From: Sphingopyxis sp. | GTDB taxonomy: Bacteria > Pseudomonadota > Alphaproteobacteria > Sphingomonadales > Sphingomonadaceae | Assembly: GCF_016793825.1 (NCBI RefSeq) | Contig: NZ_JAEULM010000042.1 | Coordinates: 50,523 to 114,522, forward strand | Direction of reading: 5' to 3' | DNA: 64,000 nucleotides | Shown here: one piece after another, positions 1-8,819 of the stretch | Layout: the number at the start of each line of letters is the position of its first letter | How positions within the stretch are numbered: position 1 is the stretch's first letter | Translations under genes and position numbers: made by a program | Notes under the pieces: model-generated | What the model saw: the letters and a program-made list of their open reading frames with translations, nothing else | Told to the model about the DNA's origin: nothing | Database searches by the model: none

Positions 1-663
1 GTCGCGGCGGTCGTCCTGCACAGCATCTATTCGATGGCGCTGACCCGTTCCTACACCCTCAACGATTTTTCGGTCGCTTTCCCGATCGCACGGGGCACCG
101 CGCCGCTGGTTGCCGTTGGCGGCAGCGCCCTGCTGTTCGCCGAAATCCCGAGCACCGGAGAGCTGGCCGGCGTCGTCGCGATCAGCGCCGGCATCCTTTC
201 GTTGTCGGCCGGCGGCCGTATCGGGCGGGCGGGGATGCTCGCAGCGCTGACCGCCGGAGTACTCACCGCTGCCTATACCGTCGTCGATGCAGGAGGGATG
301 CGGGCGAGCGACGGGGTTCTGCCCTTTTTATGCTGGTTCTTCTTCGCCACGGGAATCGCGCTGCTGGTCCAGTTCCGGATCGCAGCCGGTCCTGCCGCCG
401 CAGCCCGCATGCGCCGCGACCTGCGCCCAGGCATCGCGGCGGGGCTGCTTGCCATCGTCAGTTTCGGATCGACCCTCGTCGCGCTGCGCTACGCTCCGGT
501 CGCCGTCGTCAGCGCGCTGCGCGAAACCTGTATCCTCGTCAGTATCCTCATCGCCTGGCTGTGGATGAAAGAACGGGTGACACGCCACAGCCTGACCGCC
601 GCCGTTCTGATTGCGGCCGGTGTACTGCTTTTGCTGCTTTCACATCTTTCCCCGTCCCCCTAA
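1..663 (+). CDS. EamA/DMT-family transporter, C-terminal part (5' end outside window)
   Basis: The frame is open from base 1, so the true start lies upstream; the ATG at 34 is internal, because the preceding codons continue a hydrophobic helix. The visible part has several strongly hydrophobic segments separated by short loops, and a C-terminal half with the usual EamA features: a helix ending in a conserved Glu (SALRETCIL) followed by two last helices. The family consists of 10-helix inner-membrane drug/metabolite exporters or importers whose substrate cannot be read from sequence. It ends 10 bases before ribH on the same strand, so the two are probably cotranscribed. A riboflavin-related substrate is only a guess from that neighbour. 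Confidence 0.88.
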   Translation, partial: VAAVVLHSIYSMALTRSYTLNDFSVAFPIARGTAPLVAVGGSALLFAEIPSTGELAGVVAISAGILSLSAGGRIGRAGMLAALTAGVLTAAYTVVDAGGMRASDGVLPFLCWFFFATGIALLVQFRIAAGPAAAARMRRDLRPGIAAGLLAIVSFGSTLVALRYAPVAVVSALRETCILVSILIAWLWMKERVTRHSLTAAVLIAAGVLLLLLSHLSPSP

Positions 664-673
664 GGAGTCCGTC

Positions 674-1099
674 ATGGCCCATGTTTTGATCGTCGAAGCC
701 CGCTTCTATTCACACCTCAACGACATGCTGCTCGACGGCGTGCGCAGCGCGCTTGATGCCGACGGGCACAGCCACGAGACGGTGACCGTGCCCGGCGCGC
801 TCGAAGTGCCGGCGGCGGTGTCGCTGGCGGCGGATAGCGGGCGCTACGACGCCTATGTCGCGCTGGGTGTCGTCATTCGCGGCGAAACCTATCACTTCGA
901 AGTCGTCTCGAACGAGAGCGCGCGTGGCATCATGGCGCTGACGCTCGACGGGCTGGCGATCGGCAACGGCATCCTTACGGTCGAAAACGAGGAGCAAGCG
1001 CTTGCACGCGCCGACAAGACGCGCAAGGATAAGGGCGGCGAAGCGGCAAAGGCCGCCCTCGCGATGCTGGCTTTGAAGGAACAATTCGGCATTGGTTGA
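674..1099 (+). CDS. ribH: 6,7-dimethyl-8-ribityllumazine synthase
   Basis: This enzyme joins 3,4-dihydroxybutanone 4-phosphate to the ribitylaminopyrimidine to make lumazine, the penultimate step of riboflavin synthesis, in the cytoplasm. The 141-residue product has the family signatures: VPGALEVP near residues 39-46, where substrate binds, and [12 protein letters not shown] near 65-76 with the catalytic His about residue 74. The ATG at 674 is chosen over upstream in-frame starts because AAGGAG sits 7 bases before it and the protein then begins like its relatives ([12 protein letters not shown]). It follows the DMT transporter closely and its stop overlaps the TTG start of the next gene. The other riboflavin genes (ribE, ribD) lie about 7 kb away on the opposite strand. 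Confidence 0.97.
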   Translation: MAHVLIVEARFYSHLNDMLLDGVRSALDADGHSHETVTVPGALEVPAAVSLAADSGRYDAYVALGVVIRGETYHFEVVSNESARGIMALTLDGLAIGNGILTVENEEQALARADKTRKDKGGEAAKAALAMLALKEQFGIG

Positions 1100-1763
1100 T
1101 CGTCCGCCTCCCAGCCGCTTTTCCGTCGTCGAACGCGGCGGACGGCTGGTGGTGATCGACAAGGAAACCGGCCAGACGCCGCTGAGCGCCGCCGAACGCA
1201 TGGATCTTTACGATCGAAACCGGGGTATCGAACCGATCCGGCCGGCCAGGACGACTGTTCCCCGCGAAGCCCCCACGGCCACCCTCACCGAAAAGCTGCC
1301 GACACCGAACGCGCAGCCCGCACCTGACCAACATCATGCACCGCCCGCTTCGGCCGGAAAGGATGGAAAAGCCCGCATCGCGGCCGCCATTGCCGAACGC
1401 AACAAGCGGCCGTGGACCCAAAAGCCGTCCGATCGGCCCGCGCTGAAATCGACGTCGAAACCCGCCCGCACCGAAAGCCGGCCGGCCGCGCAACCCGGTG
1501 GACAGCGCAAGACGATCGTCACCGGAAAATGGTGGGATTCAAAAGGACCGCGCACGATCGAACTCGGTCCGAAAGGCCAGCAGACGCTGAGCGGCGGGTT
1601 CGTCACGCTGGTCTTCGCGCTTCTCGCCGCCGCGATCATCGCGCTCTTCGTCGAGCCGATCCTGCTGTTCGTGGGCGGCTTCCTGCTGTTCCGCTTTGGC
1701 AGTCACATATTGGGGCCGATCGGAGCCGGAATCGTCGACAAGGCGCTCGCCGAACGAAATTAG
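1092..1763 (+). CDS. Hypothetical membrane protein coupled to ribH
   Basis: I do not recognise a family. The predicted 223-residue protein has a hydrophilic N-terminal two thirds, rich in Pro, Arg and Lys (about residues 30-145), and a C-terminal region with two adjacent hydrophobic segments (about 170-205, [14 protein letters not shown] and [11 protein letters not shown]). It would be an inner-membrane protein with a long soluble, probably disordered arm. The start is assigned to TTG at 1092, which overlaps the end of ribH; no ATG fits the N-terminal coding signal better. Overlap suggests translational coupling to ribH, but nothing in the protein points to flavin metabolism. Confidence 0.7.
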   Translation: MVDRPPPSRFSVVERGGRLVVIDKETGQTPLSAAERMDLYDRNRGIEPIRPARTTVPREAPTATLTEKLPTPNAQPAPDQHHAPPASAGKDGKARIAAAIAERNKRPWTQKPSDRPALKSTSKPARTESRPAAQPGGQRKTIVTGKWWDSKGPRTIELGPKGQQTLSGGFVTLVFALLAAAIIALFVEPILLFVGGFLLFRFGSHILGPIGAGIVDKALAERN

Positions 1764-1824
1764 GCCCGGCGGCCGCCCCCACACTCAGGCAAGGACGGCC
1801 GCCGGGCCGAATCGGGTTCGACGC

Positions 1825-2910
1825 TCAGGCCGGAACCAGCGCCGGATAGTCGATATAGCCTTCGGGACCCGGAGCGTACCAGGTCTGCGGATTGTCGGCC
1901 GCCCATTCAGCGCCGGTGCGGATCCGTTCGACGAGGTCGGGATTGCCGATGAACGGCCGGCCGAAAGCGATCGCGTCAGCAAGGCCGCTGGCCAGTGCGT
2001 CTTCGGCAAGCGCGACGTTGTAATCGCTGTTGAGGATCAGCGGTCCCTTGAAGGCGCGCCGGATCGCGGGCGACTGTTTCGGCACGTCGGTATTGCCGAA
2101 CGTCCCGTCGGGACCGGGCTCACGCAGTTCGAGGAAGCCAATGCCGAGCGTATCGAGCGCAGCGGCGGCCGCGGTGAACAGCGGTTCGGGGTTGCTGTCA
2201 TCGACACCCTGCGAATCGCCGTTGGGCGACAGGCGCACCGAGACGCGGCCCGCGCCCCAGACTCCGACCAGCGCGTCGGTCACTTCGCGGAGCAGGCGAA
2301 TGCGGTTTTCAACCGGCCCGCCATAATCGTCGTCGCGCAAGTTGCTGTTGTCGCGCAGGAACTGGTCGATCAGATAGCCGTTCGCGCCGTGCAGCTGGAC
2401 GCCGTCGAAGCCGGCCTTCTTCGCATTTTCGGCCGCGGCCACATAATCGGCGATCAAGCGCGGAATTTCATCGAGGCGAAGCGGACGCGCGACTTCCAGG
2501 TCGCGGCGGCCGACGGGGGTATGCGCACGTCCAGCACCCTGCGTCGCCGATGCCGACACCGGCTGCTTGCCGTCGTTGAAGACCGAGTGGACAAGCCGCC
2601 CCATGTGCCAGAGCTGCGCCACGATGCGTCCGCCCGCAGCATGGACCGCCTCGGTCACCGGCTTCCAGCCTTCGACCTGCGCGTCGGTCCAGAGCCCCGG
2701 CGCGCTGGGCCAGCCAAGCCCTTCCTGCGAAATTCCCGTCGCTTCGGAAATGATCAGCCCCGCCGAGGCGCGCTGGCGATAATATTCGAGCGCGAGCTCG
2801 TTCGGCACAAACCCCGGTCCCGCCCGGCCGCGCGTCAGCGGCGCCATGACGATGCGGTTCGGCGCCTCGATGGCGCCCAGCTTGATCGGATCGAATAGCG
2901 ATACGGTCAT
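1825..2910 (-). CDS. Alkene reductase, old yellow enzyme family (NemA-like)
   Basis: A 361-residue FMN-dependent NAD(P)H oxidoreductase that reduces activated C=C bonds (enones, nitro-olefins, maleimides). The TIM-barrel landmarks are present: MAPLTR near residue 22, QLWHMGR near 98, HGANGYLIDQFLRD near 180 with the His/Asn pair that binds the substrate's electron-withdrawing group, and AFGRPFIGNPDL near the C-terminus for the FMN phosphate. The start at 2910 gives MTVSLFDPIKL, as in relatives, and has GGAGGAAAC directly upstream. The longer in-frame extension upstream is low-complexity and lacks a ribosome-binding site. It is transcribed convergently with the ribH group and divergently from the next transporter gene. 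Confidence 0.94.
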   Translation of the reverse strand: MTVSLFDPIKLGAIEAPNRIVMAPLTRGRAGPGFVPNELALEYYRQRASAGLIISEATGISQEGLGWPSAPGLWTDAQVEGWKPVTEAVHAAGGRIVAQLWHMGRLVHSVFNDGKQPVSASATQGAGRAHTPVGRRDLEVARPLRLDEIPRLIADYVAAAENAKKAGFDGVQLHGANGYLIDQFLRDNSNLRDDDYGGPVENRIRLLREVTDALVGVWGAGRVSVRLSPNGDSQGVDDSNPEPLFTAAAAALDTLGIGFLELREPGPDGTFGNTDVPKQSPAIRRAFKGPLILNSDYNVALAEDALASGLADAIAFGRPFIGNPDLVERIRTGAEWAADNPQTWYAPGPEGYIDYPALVPA

Positions 2911-3023
2911 GTTTCCTCCACGTCTCACTTTCCTGGCGACGGCCCCATCGGTCGCCGCTATGGCCCGCGAAGCTATGGACGTCGCGCTGCCAAGACAATG
3001 GTGCGTAGCAAAAGAAAATCTAA

Positions 3024-3935
3024 ATGACAGCGAAGATCGAAAGCGTCGACCCAACGTCCGAAGCCGGCGCACCCGCGGGCCGCTGGGCATTTTCCGCCCT
3101 TGTCGGCGGCAATCTGGCGCTGTCCCTCACCGCCATGGTCGTGCGCTTTGCCGACACCGGGCCGATGGCCGTGGGGGTGTGGCGGCTGACGCTGGCATTG
3201 CCGATACTGTTGCTGTTGATGTGGCGCGAGACCGGCGGCCGGCAGCCGTCCGGACGGGCGCTGTCGATCGCCGCCGGTGCGGGGATATTCTTCGGACTCG
3301 ACCTCGCCGCCTGGCATATCGGCATCCTCCAGACCAAGGTCGCCAATGCGACGCTGTTCGGCAACAGTGCCAGCCTGTTGCTCGTGATCTGGGGCATCCT
3401 TCTGTCGCGCACCCTTCCGCGCGGCTGGCAGGCCCTCGCGATCCTTCTCTCTTTCGCGGGGTCCGCGCTGCTGATGGGGCAAAGCTATGAGGCATCGTCG
3501 GCCTATCTGGTCGGCGACCTGCTGAGCCTGCTCGCGGGCGCGTTATACACCGGCTATGTGCTGATGATGCAGCGTGTGCGCGGCGAGATCGGACCATGGT
3601 CGGCGCTTGCCATCTCGTCGGCCGCGGGCATTCCGATCCTGCTCGGCGCGGCGGTAGCGCTGGGCGAGACGATCCTGCCGAACGACTGGACCCCTCTTAT
3701 CGTCCTCGCGCTGATGAGCCAGCTCGTCGGGCAGGGCCTGCTGATCTGGGCGCTGCCGCGTTTCTCGCCCCTCGTCATCGGATTGACCTTGCTCGTCCAG
3801 CCGGTCGTCGCCGCGATCGCTGGCTGGCTGATCTTCGGCGAGACGCTGAGCGCAACCGAAATCTTTGGCGGCTCGCTTGTGGCGGCCGCGCTTGTATTGA
3901 TCCGGTTGCCGAGCCGCGCGGCGCGGCCTATCTGA
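3024..3935 (+). CDS. EamA/DMT-family transporter
   Basis: A 303-residue polytopic inner-membrane protein with about ten hydrophobic segments arranged as two five-helix EamA repeats. The first repeat begins at ALVGGNLALSLTAMVVRFA and the second near YLVGDLLSLLAGALYTGYVL. The final GGSLVAAALVLIRL helix is followed by a short basic tail. The substrate is not predictable. The gene stop overlaps the start of the coq9 gene in a TGATG, so the two are translationally coupled. It shares a 113-base divergent intergenic region with the old yellow enzyme gene, where both promoters should lie. Confidence 0.92.
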   Translation: MTAKIESVDPTSEAGAPAGRWAFSALVGGNLALSLTAMVVRFADTGPMAVGVWRLTLALPILLLLMWRETGGRQPSGRALSIAAGAGIFFGLDLAAWHIGILQTKVANATLFGNSASLLLVIWGILLSRTLPRGWQALAILLSFAGSALLMGQSYEASSAYLVGDLLSLLAGALYTGYVLMMQRVRGEIGPWSALAISSAAGIPILLGAAVALGETILPNDWTPLIVLALMSQLVGQGLLIWALPRFSPLVIGLTLLVQPVVAAIAGWLIFGETLSATEIFGGSLVAAALVLIRLPSRAARPI

Positions 3936-4606
3936 TGGCCATGGTTCAGCCCCTGCCCGCCGACCCGACCCTTGACGAGATTCGCGCTGCGCTCGCGCCG
4001 CTGATCGCGGACACCGCCGCCTTCGACGGCTTCAGCCAAGCGGCGCTTACCGATGCCGCGCAGCGGCTCGGCGTCGACGCCGACGTCGCTCGTCTCGCCT
4101 TTCCGGGCGGCGGGCGCGACATGATCGACGCCTGGTTCGCGGCCATCGATGCGGCGATGGCCGACCGCTGGCCCGCCGAAGCGCTTGCGACGCTGAAGAT
4201 TCGCGAACGGATCACCACGCTGGTCGAAGCACGCATCGACCTGCTTGCGCCGAACCGCGAATCGCTTCGCCGCGCGCTCGCCCTGCTGGCGCTGCCGACC
4301 AACGCGCCCCACGCCGCCAAACTGGGCTGGCGCGCCGCCGACCTGATGTGGCGCCTTGCGGGCGACACCGCGACCGACTTCAACCACTATAGCAAGCGCA
4401 CGATTCTTGCCGCGGTCTATGGATCGACGATGGCGGTGTTCCTGAACGACGAAAGCGAAGATTTCACCGAAACGCGCGCCTTTCTGGCGCGGCGGATCGA
4501 ACAGGTGATGCACTTCGAAAGCTGGAAGCACCGACGCGCCGCGCGCAGCATCGAACGCCCCAGCCTCGCGCGCTTTGTCGGGCGGCTGCGCTATCCGGGA
4601 CGGTGA
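3935..4606 (+). CDS. COQ9 family protein
   Basis: A 223-residue product matching the COQ9 family. COQ9 is a lipid-binding accessory protein of ubiquinone biosynthesis, known in mitochondria and widespread in alphaproteobacteria. The N-terminal half is a TetR-like helical bundle (FDGFSQAALTDAAQRLGVDADVARLAFPGG, quoted here as three adjoining short blocks). The C-terminal half carries the COQ9 core (KLGWRAADLMWRLAGDTATD, then HYSKRTILAAVYGSTMAVFL) ending in a basic stretch. ATG at 3935 overlaps the stop of the DMT transporter; ATG at 3941 is an alternative. The next genes are feoAB after a 54-base gap that contains an inverted repeat. Confidence 0.93.
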   Translation: MAMVQPLPADPTLDEIRAALAPLIADTAAFDGFSQAALTDAAQRLGVDADVARLAFPGGGRDMIDAWFAAIDAAMADRWPAEALATLKIRERITTLVEARIDLLAPNRESLRRALALLALPTNAPHAAKLGWRAADLMWRLAGDTATDFNHYSKRTILAAVYGSTMAVFLNDESEDFTETRAFLARRIEQVMHFESWKHRRAARSIERPSLARFVGRLRYPGR

Positions 4607-4633
4607 CCGGATTCGATAAAGAACTGGCGCCGC

Positions 4634-4658
4634 GCGAGCGATATTGATAATCGCTCGC
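4634..4658 (+). promoter_or_regulatory. Inverted repeat upstream of feoA, possible iron-responsive operator
   Basis: A perfect 9-base inverted repeat (GCGAGCGAT at 4634-4642 and ATCGCTCGC at 4650-4658) flanks the 7-base AT-rich centre ATTGATA. Its right half, TTGATAATCGCTCGCAA at 4644-4660, partly resembles a Fur-type box. feoAB genes are usually repressed by Fur in iron-replete cells, so the position is right. The repeat ends two bases before the ATG assumed for feoA. It could act as an operator if translation starts at the later GTG, or as an mRNA hairpin over the start codon. The regulator is an inference. Confidence 0.5.
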
Positions 4659-4660
4659 AA

Positions 4661-4921
4661 ATGACTGCTTTGCTCGGGAATGTGTTGGATCGGGCGCCGC
4701 TCGGCGTCACGGTGCGGATCGCGCGGATCGACTGGGATGCGATGTCGGACGATGAAGGCCGGCGGCTGCGCGAATTCGGGCTGATGGAAGGGTGCGAAGT
4801 GACGCCCCGTCATCGCGGCAGCCTCTTCTCCCACGAGCCGCTGGCACTGACCATCGGGCGCATGCAGGTGATCATTCGCGGCAAGCAGGCGGCGGCGATC
4901 GAGATCGAGCCGGCCGCATGA
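4661..4921 (+). CDS. feoA: Ferrous iron transport protein A
   Basis: An 86-residue SH3-like FeoA protein, a small cytoplasmic partner of the FeoB ferrous-iron permease. Visible features are PLGVTVRIARID near residue 13, the conserved REFGLMEGCEVTPRHRG block near 37-53 and the IIRGKQAAAIEI strand at the end. ATG at 4661 has no ribosome-binding site and lies against an inverted repeat. GTG at 4682, seven codons later, would give MLDRAPLGVTVRI, which looks more like typical FeoA N-termini, so it is a serious alternative start. The stop overlaps the feoB start (ATGA). Confidence 0.95.
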   Translation: MTALLGNVLDRAPLGVTVRIARIDWDAMSDDEGRRLREFGLMEGCEVTPRHRGSLFSHEPLALTIGRMQVIIRGKQAAAIEIEPAA

Positions 4922-6777
4922 CCGCCGCCATTCCCTCGATCGCACTGGTCGGCAACCCGAACGCCGGCAAATCGAGCCTGTTCAACGCCCTGACCGGCGC
5001 ACGGCAGAAGATCGCCAATTATCCGGGGGTGACCGTCGAACGCAAAGCGGGGCATGCCAGTTTCGCCGACGGGCGCCCGATCGCGCTGATCGATCTGCCG
5101 GGAACCTACAGCCTCACCCCGGCAAGTCCCGACGAAGCGGTGACCCGCGACGTGGTGCTGGGCCGGCAAGCCGGCGAGGCCCGGCCCGACGCGCTGATCG
5201 TCGTCGTTGACGCCGCGAACCTCGACAATCACCTGTGCTTCGCGCTGGAACTCCTCGCGCTCGGGCTACCGACGGTGATCGCGCTCAACATGCTCGATCT
5301 CGCCGAGCGTGACGGGCTGACGCTCGACCCGGCGCGCCTGTCGCGCGAACTTGGGGTCCCGGTCGTCCCGACCGTGGCGGTGCGCAAGCGCGGGCTGACC
5401 GAACTGCTGGCGGCCGTCGATGACGCGATCCGTTCGCACCAGCCGCGCGACGCCGTTCCCGCCCCGCAAACCGATGCCTCGCTGCACCAGCGCGCCCGCG
5501 CGCTCGCCAGCGCCGCAATCGTGACCGAAACCCCGGTGCGGCGATGGACCCAGCGCGTCGATGCGGTCGTGCTGCATCCGGTCGCCGGGCTCCTGATCCT
5601 GCTCGCGCTGATGTTCGTGATGTTCCAGGCGGTCTACGCCTGGGCTGGCCCGCCCGCCGACGCGCTCGAAGCAGGCGTCGGCGTTCTGCAATCCTGGGTC
5701 ATCGACACGCTGCCCGAGAATTTCGTTCGCGACCTGATCGTCGAGGGGCTGCTGGCCGGCGTCGGCGCCGTCGTCGTCTTCCTGCCGCAGATTCTGATCC
5801 TGTTCCTGTTCATCCTGCTGCTGGAAGCGTCGGGATACATGACGCGCGCGGCCTTCCTGATGGATGGGCTGATGGCGAAAGTGGGGCTGTCGGGCCGCGG
5901 GTTCATCCCGCTGCTCTCCAGCTTCGCCTGCGCTGTCCCCGGCATCATGGCGACCCGCGCGATCCCCGACGAAAAGGATCGGTTGACGACGATCCTGATC
6001 GCACCGCTGATGACCTGTTCGGCGCGGCTCCCCGTCTATGCGCTGATCATCGCCGCCTTCATTCCCGATCGCACCGTCTCCGGTCTTCCCATCGGCTTGC
6101 AGGGGCTGGTGCTGTTCGGCCTGTATCTGTCGGGCATCGTCGGCGCGCTGGTCGTTGCCTTCGTGCTTCGCCGCACCGTTGCCAAGGGCAATGCCGCCGG
6201 CTTCATGATGGAAATGCCGCGTTACCAGATGCCGCAGTGGCGCGACATCGCGCTGGGCCTGTGGCAGCGCGCGTGGATATTCCTGCGCCGCGCCGGAACG
6301 ATTATCGCGATGACCACGGTCGTCCTCTGGCTGTTGCTGAGCTTTCCCAAAGCGTCCGAAGGCGAAAGCCAGGTCGAATACAGCGTCGCCGGGCGGATCG
6401 CGAGCGGCCTTGAGGTCGTCGTCAAGCCGATCGGTTTCAACCATGACATCGCGCTCGCGCTGATCCCCGCGATGGCGGCGCGCGAGGTCGCGGTGTCGGC
6501 GATGGCCACCGCCAATGCGATCGACGCCGACGGCGACGAGGATGCGATGGCCGAGACGCTGGGCGAACGGCTTCAGGGCAAATGGAGCCTCGCGACTGCG
6601 CTCGCCTTCCTCGCCTGGTTCGTGTTCGCGCCGCAGTGCATTTCGACGATCGCGATCACCCGGCGCGAGACCAATGGGTGGAAATGGCCGCTCTTCATGG
6701 TTGGCTATTTGTTCGTGCTCGCCTATGCCGCTGCTGGTATCACTTACTGGACGGCCGTCGCCTTCGGACTCGGCTGA
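4918..6777 (+). CDS. feoB: Ferrous iron transport protein B
   Basis: A 619-residue Fe(II) permease of the inner membrane. The N-terminal G domain shows the P-loop GNPNAGKS at residues 12-19, the switch region DLPGTYSL, and NMLD as the guanine-specificity motif. The rest is membrane-embedded with two Gate regions; the first contains SSFACAVPGIMATR with the conserved Cys. The C-terminal end has FVFAPQCISTIAITRRET, the matching second-gate motif. The start at 4918 gives MTAAIPSIALVGNPNAGK and overlaps the feoA stop, so the genes are translationally coupled. No feoC-like gene follows; ssb is next after 33 bases. The length is somewhat shorter than enterobacterial FeoB, as is common in this clade. 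Confidence 0.97.
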   Translation: MTAAIPSIALVGNPNAGKSSLFNALTGARQKIANYPGVTVERKAGHASFADGRPIALIDLPGTYSLTPASPDEAVTRDVVLGRQAGEARPDALIVVVDAANLDNHLCFALELLALGLPTVIALNMLDLAERDGLTLDPARLSRELGVPVVPTVAVRKRGLTELLAAVDDAIRSHQPRDAVPAPQTDASLHQRARALASAAIVTETPVRRWTQRVDAVVLHPVAGLLILLALMFVMFQAVYAWAGPPADALEAGVGVLQSWVIDTLPENFVRDLIVEGLLAGVGAVVVFLPQILILFLFILLLEASGYMTRAAFLMDGLMAKVGLSGRGFIPLLSSFACAVPGIMATRAIPDEKDRLTTILIAPLMTCSARLPVYALIIAAFIPDRTVSGLPIGLQGLVLFGLYLSGIVGALVVAFVLRRTVAKGNAAGFMMEMPRYQMPQWRDIALGLWQRAWIFLRRAGTIIAMTTVVLWLLLSFPKASEGESQVEYSVAGRIASGLEVVVKPIGFNHDIALALIPAMAAREVAVSAMATANAIDADGDEDAMAETLGERLQGKWSLATALAFLAWFVFAPQCISTIAITRRETNGWKWPLFMVGYLFVLAYAAAGITYWTAVAFGLG

Positions 6778-6810
6778 TCCTCCCACTTTTCAAGCGGAGC
6801 GGAGCAGCGG

Positions 6811-7365
6811 ATGGCTGGCAGCGTCAACAAGGTAATTCTCATCGGCAACCTCGGCGCCGATCCCGAAATCAAGTCGTTCCAGAATGGCGGCAAGATCGCC
6901 AATATCCGCATCGCGACCAGCGAGCAGTGGAAGGACCGGATGACCGGCGAGCGCAAGGAGCGCACCGAATGGCACAATGTCGTCATCAACGGCGACGGAC
7001 TGGTCGGGGTGGTCGAGCGCTACCTGAAAAAAGGTTCGAAGGTTTACATCGAAGGCAGCCTGCGCACGCGCAAATGGCAGGATCGTGACGGCAACGACAA
7101 ATATACGACCGAGATCGTGATCGCGGGAATGGGCGGTACGCTGACCATGCTCGACGGCGCCCCTGGCGGCGGTGGAGGCTCACGCGGCGGCGATAGCTGG
7201 TCACAGGGCGGCGGATCGTCGGGCGGCTGGGATCAGGGCGGCGGCTCAGGCGGAAGCGCGGGCGGCGGCGGCTCGGGCGGCGGCTGGAACCAGGGCAGCG
7301 GTGGAGGCTCGGGCGGCGGACGTCCGCCGTTCGACGACGATCTGGACGACGACGTCCCGTTCTGA
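6811..7365 (+). CDS. ssb: Single-stranded DNA-binding protein
   Basis: A 184-residue SSB that coats single-stranded DNA in replication, repair and recombination and works as a tetramer. Residues 1-110 form the OB fold (starting [14 protein letters not shown], with WHNVVING and [12 protein letters not shown] inside). Residues about 118-172 are a very Gly/Ser-rich flexible linker with repeated GGGSGG units. The C-terminus DDDVPF is the acidic tip that recruits partner proteins. GGAGC lies just upstream of the ATG. It precedes mmcB by 12 bases, and the pair may be cotranscribed, which suits two DNA-maintenance proteins. Confidence 0.98.
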   Translation: MAGSVNKVILIGNLGADPEIKSFQNGGKIANIRIATSEQWKDRMTGERKERTEWHNVVINGDGLVGVVERYLKKGSKVYIEGSLRTRKWQDRDGNDKYTTEIVIAGMGGTLTMLDGAPGGGGGSRGGDSWSQGGGSSGGWDQGGGSGGSAGGGGSGGGWNQGSGGGSGGGRPPFDDDLDDDVPF

Positions 7366-7377
7366 GGATAGCGACGC

Positions 7378-7848
7378 ATGGCGACTGAGCTGCTGACCGC
7401 CGCGGATGTCGCGCGCGGCGTATGTCGCCTGTTCGCGCAGCAGGGGCTGGTCGCGATTCCCGAGGTCACGCTGCCGAACGGCCGGCGCACCGACCTCACC
7501 GCGATCGATGCCAGGGGCCATATCACGATCGTCGAGATCAAGGTGAGCCGCGCCGACTTGCATGGCGACGGCAAATGGCCCGACTATTGCGACTGGTGCG
7601 ACCATTTCTATTGGGCGCTTGCCGCCGGGCTCGACCCCGCGATCCTCGAAACCGAGGGCTATCGCCCCGAAAGCTCGGGGCTGATCGTCGCCGACCGCTA
7701 TGGCGCGGCGGTTGTGCGCGAGGCAGCAAGCTGCAACCTGGCGCCCGCGCGCCGCAAGGCCGAGCTGCTGCGCATCGGCCGGATCGCGATGCGACGCTCG
7801 ATGCTGGCTGCCGACCCCGAACTCGCAGCGAGCTGGATCGAAGGCTAG
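7378..7848 (+). CDS. mmcB: MmcB family DNA repair protein
   Basis: A 156-residue protein of the MmcB family, a PD-(D/E)XK-like fold. Its Caulobacter member belongs to the DNA-damage response and has been linked to mitomycin C tolerance. The nuclease-like core is visible as the acidic residue in RRTDLTAIDARG (about residues 41-52) and IVEIKVSRADLHGDGKWPDY (about 55-74), which gives the D...E-x-K pattern. A conserved Cys/Trp block (CDWCDHFYWAL) follows. It sits 12 bases after ssb on the same strand. Whether it cleaves DNA cannot be told from sequence. Confidence 0.92.
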   Translation: MATELLTAADVARGVCRLFAQQGLVAIPEVTLPNGRRTDLTAIDARGHITIVEIKVSRADLHGDGKWPDYCDWCDHFYWALAAGLDPAILETEGYRPESSGLIVADRYGAAVVREAASCNLAPARRKAELLRIGRIAMRRSMLAADPELAASWIEG

Positions 7849-7854
7849 CGCCCG

Positions 7855-8181
7855 CTAGAGCGGCTCGGTGCGCTCATAGTAAAAGCACCAGAAGATCGCG
7901 GCGCCCGACATGGCGATCCAAAGGATCAGGCCGAGCCACAAGCTTGCCCCCATCGTCAACGGCATCCCGACAAAGACAATCGCGAGCGCCAACGAAAACA
8001 GCGCTCCTCGCAGAAATGTCTTTCGGGGGCGCCGCGTCCGCGTTTCGACATGCTCGATCGCGAAACCGAATGCCACGACGATAGCCGTGAGCACGGTGTC
8101 GAAAGCGTCGATCCCGCGGCGCAGGAAATTCAGCAGGAAAAGCGTCGCAGCCGCCAGCCATACCGCATAGCGCCACCGCAT
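7855..8181 (-). CDS. Hypothetical small membrane protein
   Basis: A 108-residue protein with about three hydrophobic segments (residues 5-18, 28-42 and 59-97, the last long enough for two short helices). Basic residues in the loop HVETRTRRPRKTF suggest that this loop is cytoplasmic. I recognise no family. It is convergent with mmcB (6 bases between the stop codons) and lies 16 bases upstream of the ribE end region on the same strand as ribE-ribD, so it may be the last gene of that unit. Confidence 0.65.
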   Translation of the reverse strand: MRWRYAVWLAAATLFLLNFLRRGIDAFDTVLTAIVVAFGFAIEHVETRTRRPRKTFLRGALFSLALAIVFVGMPLTMGASLWLGLILWIAMSGAAIFWCFYYERTEPL

Positions 8182-8197
8182 CAGGCGCGGCTCACCG

Positions 8198-8812
8198 TCA
8201 TCCCCGCGCCTGCATCCGCGCGAGGTAGCGCGCGAGGATGTCGATCTCCAGATTGACCAGGCGCCCGGCTGCCGCTTCGTTCAGCGTGGTCATCTCCTGC
8301 GTGTGCGGGATGATGTTGAGCGTGAAATGCGCGGTGCCGTCGGCTTGGTCGGTCACGTCGTTGACGGTCAGCGAGACGCCGTCGACGGTGACCGATCCCT
8401 TGGCCGCGATATGCGCCGCAAGATCGCCCGGCGCCGCGATCACGACGCCCACACTGTCACCGACGGGCGTGACCGAGACGATACGACCGACACCATCGAC
8501 ATGGCCGGTGACGATATGCCCGCCAAGCTCGTCGCCGATCCTGAGCGCACGCTCGAGATTGAGGCGGCGTCCGGCATCCCACATGCCCGGCGCAGTGCAG
8601 GCCAGCGTTTCGGCACTGGCGTCGATCGCGAACCAGTGGCCGGCGGCATCGCTGCCCTTGTCGACGACGGTCAGACACGCGCCCGAACAGGCGATCGACG
8701 CGCCAAGGTCAATCGTCGCCGTGTTATAGGCGGTACCGATGACAAGCCGCGTGTCGCCGCGATCTTCGCGGCTGCGGATGGTGCCGATGTCGGTGATGAT
8801 GCCGGTGAACAT
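8198..8812 (-). CDS. ribE: Riboflavin synthase, alpha subunit
   Basis: This enzyme converts two molecules of dimethylribityllumazine into riboflavin plus the pyrimidine precursor. The 204-residue product starts with the canonical MFTGIITDIGTI and contains two lumazine-binding repeats of about 95 residues. ACSGACLTVVDKG marks the first (around 45-57) and GSVTVDGVSLTVNDV the second. Start 8812 is preferred because the upstream in-frame extension covers the end of ribD and does not resemble the family. It lies 7 bases after ribD in the same direction, forming a ribD-ribE unit. Confidence 0.97.
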   Translation of the reverse strand: MFTGIITDIGTIRSREDRGDTRLVIGTAYNTATIDLGASIACSGACLTVVDKGSDAAGHWFAIDASAETLACTAPGMWDAGRRLNLERALRIGDELGGHIVTGHVDGVGRIVSVTPVGDSVGVVIAAPGDLAAHIAAKGSVTVDGVSLTVNDVTDQADGTAHFTLNIIPHTQEMTTLNEAAAGRLVNLEIDILARYLARMQARG

Positions 8813-8819
8813 ATGAACC

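Noticed and set aside
5266-6786. 506-codon minus-strand frame opposite feoB
   Set aside because: FeoB motifs on the plus strand are complete; the minus-strand frame is very rich in Asp, Arg, Gln and Gly with no hydrophobic core.
7172-7330. Gly-rich repeats in ssb as a separate repeat element
   Set aside because: They encode the normal flexible linker of SSB and keep the reading frame; they are not a DNA element.
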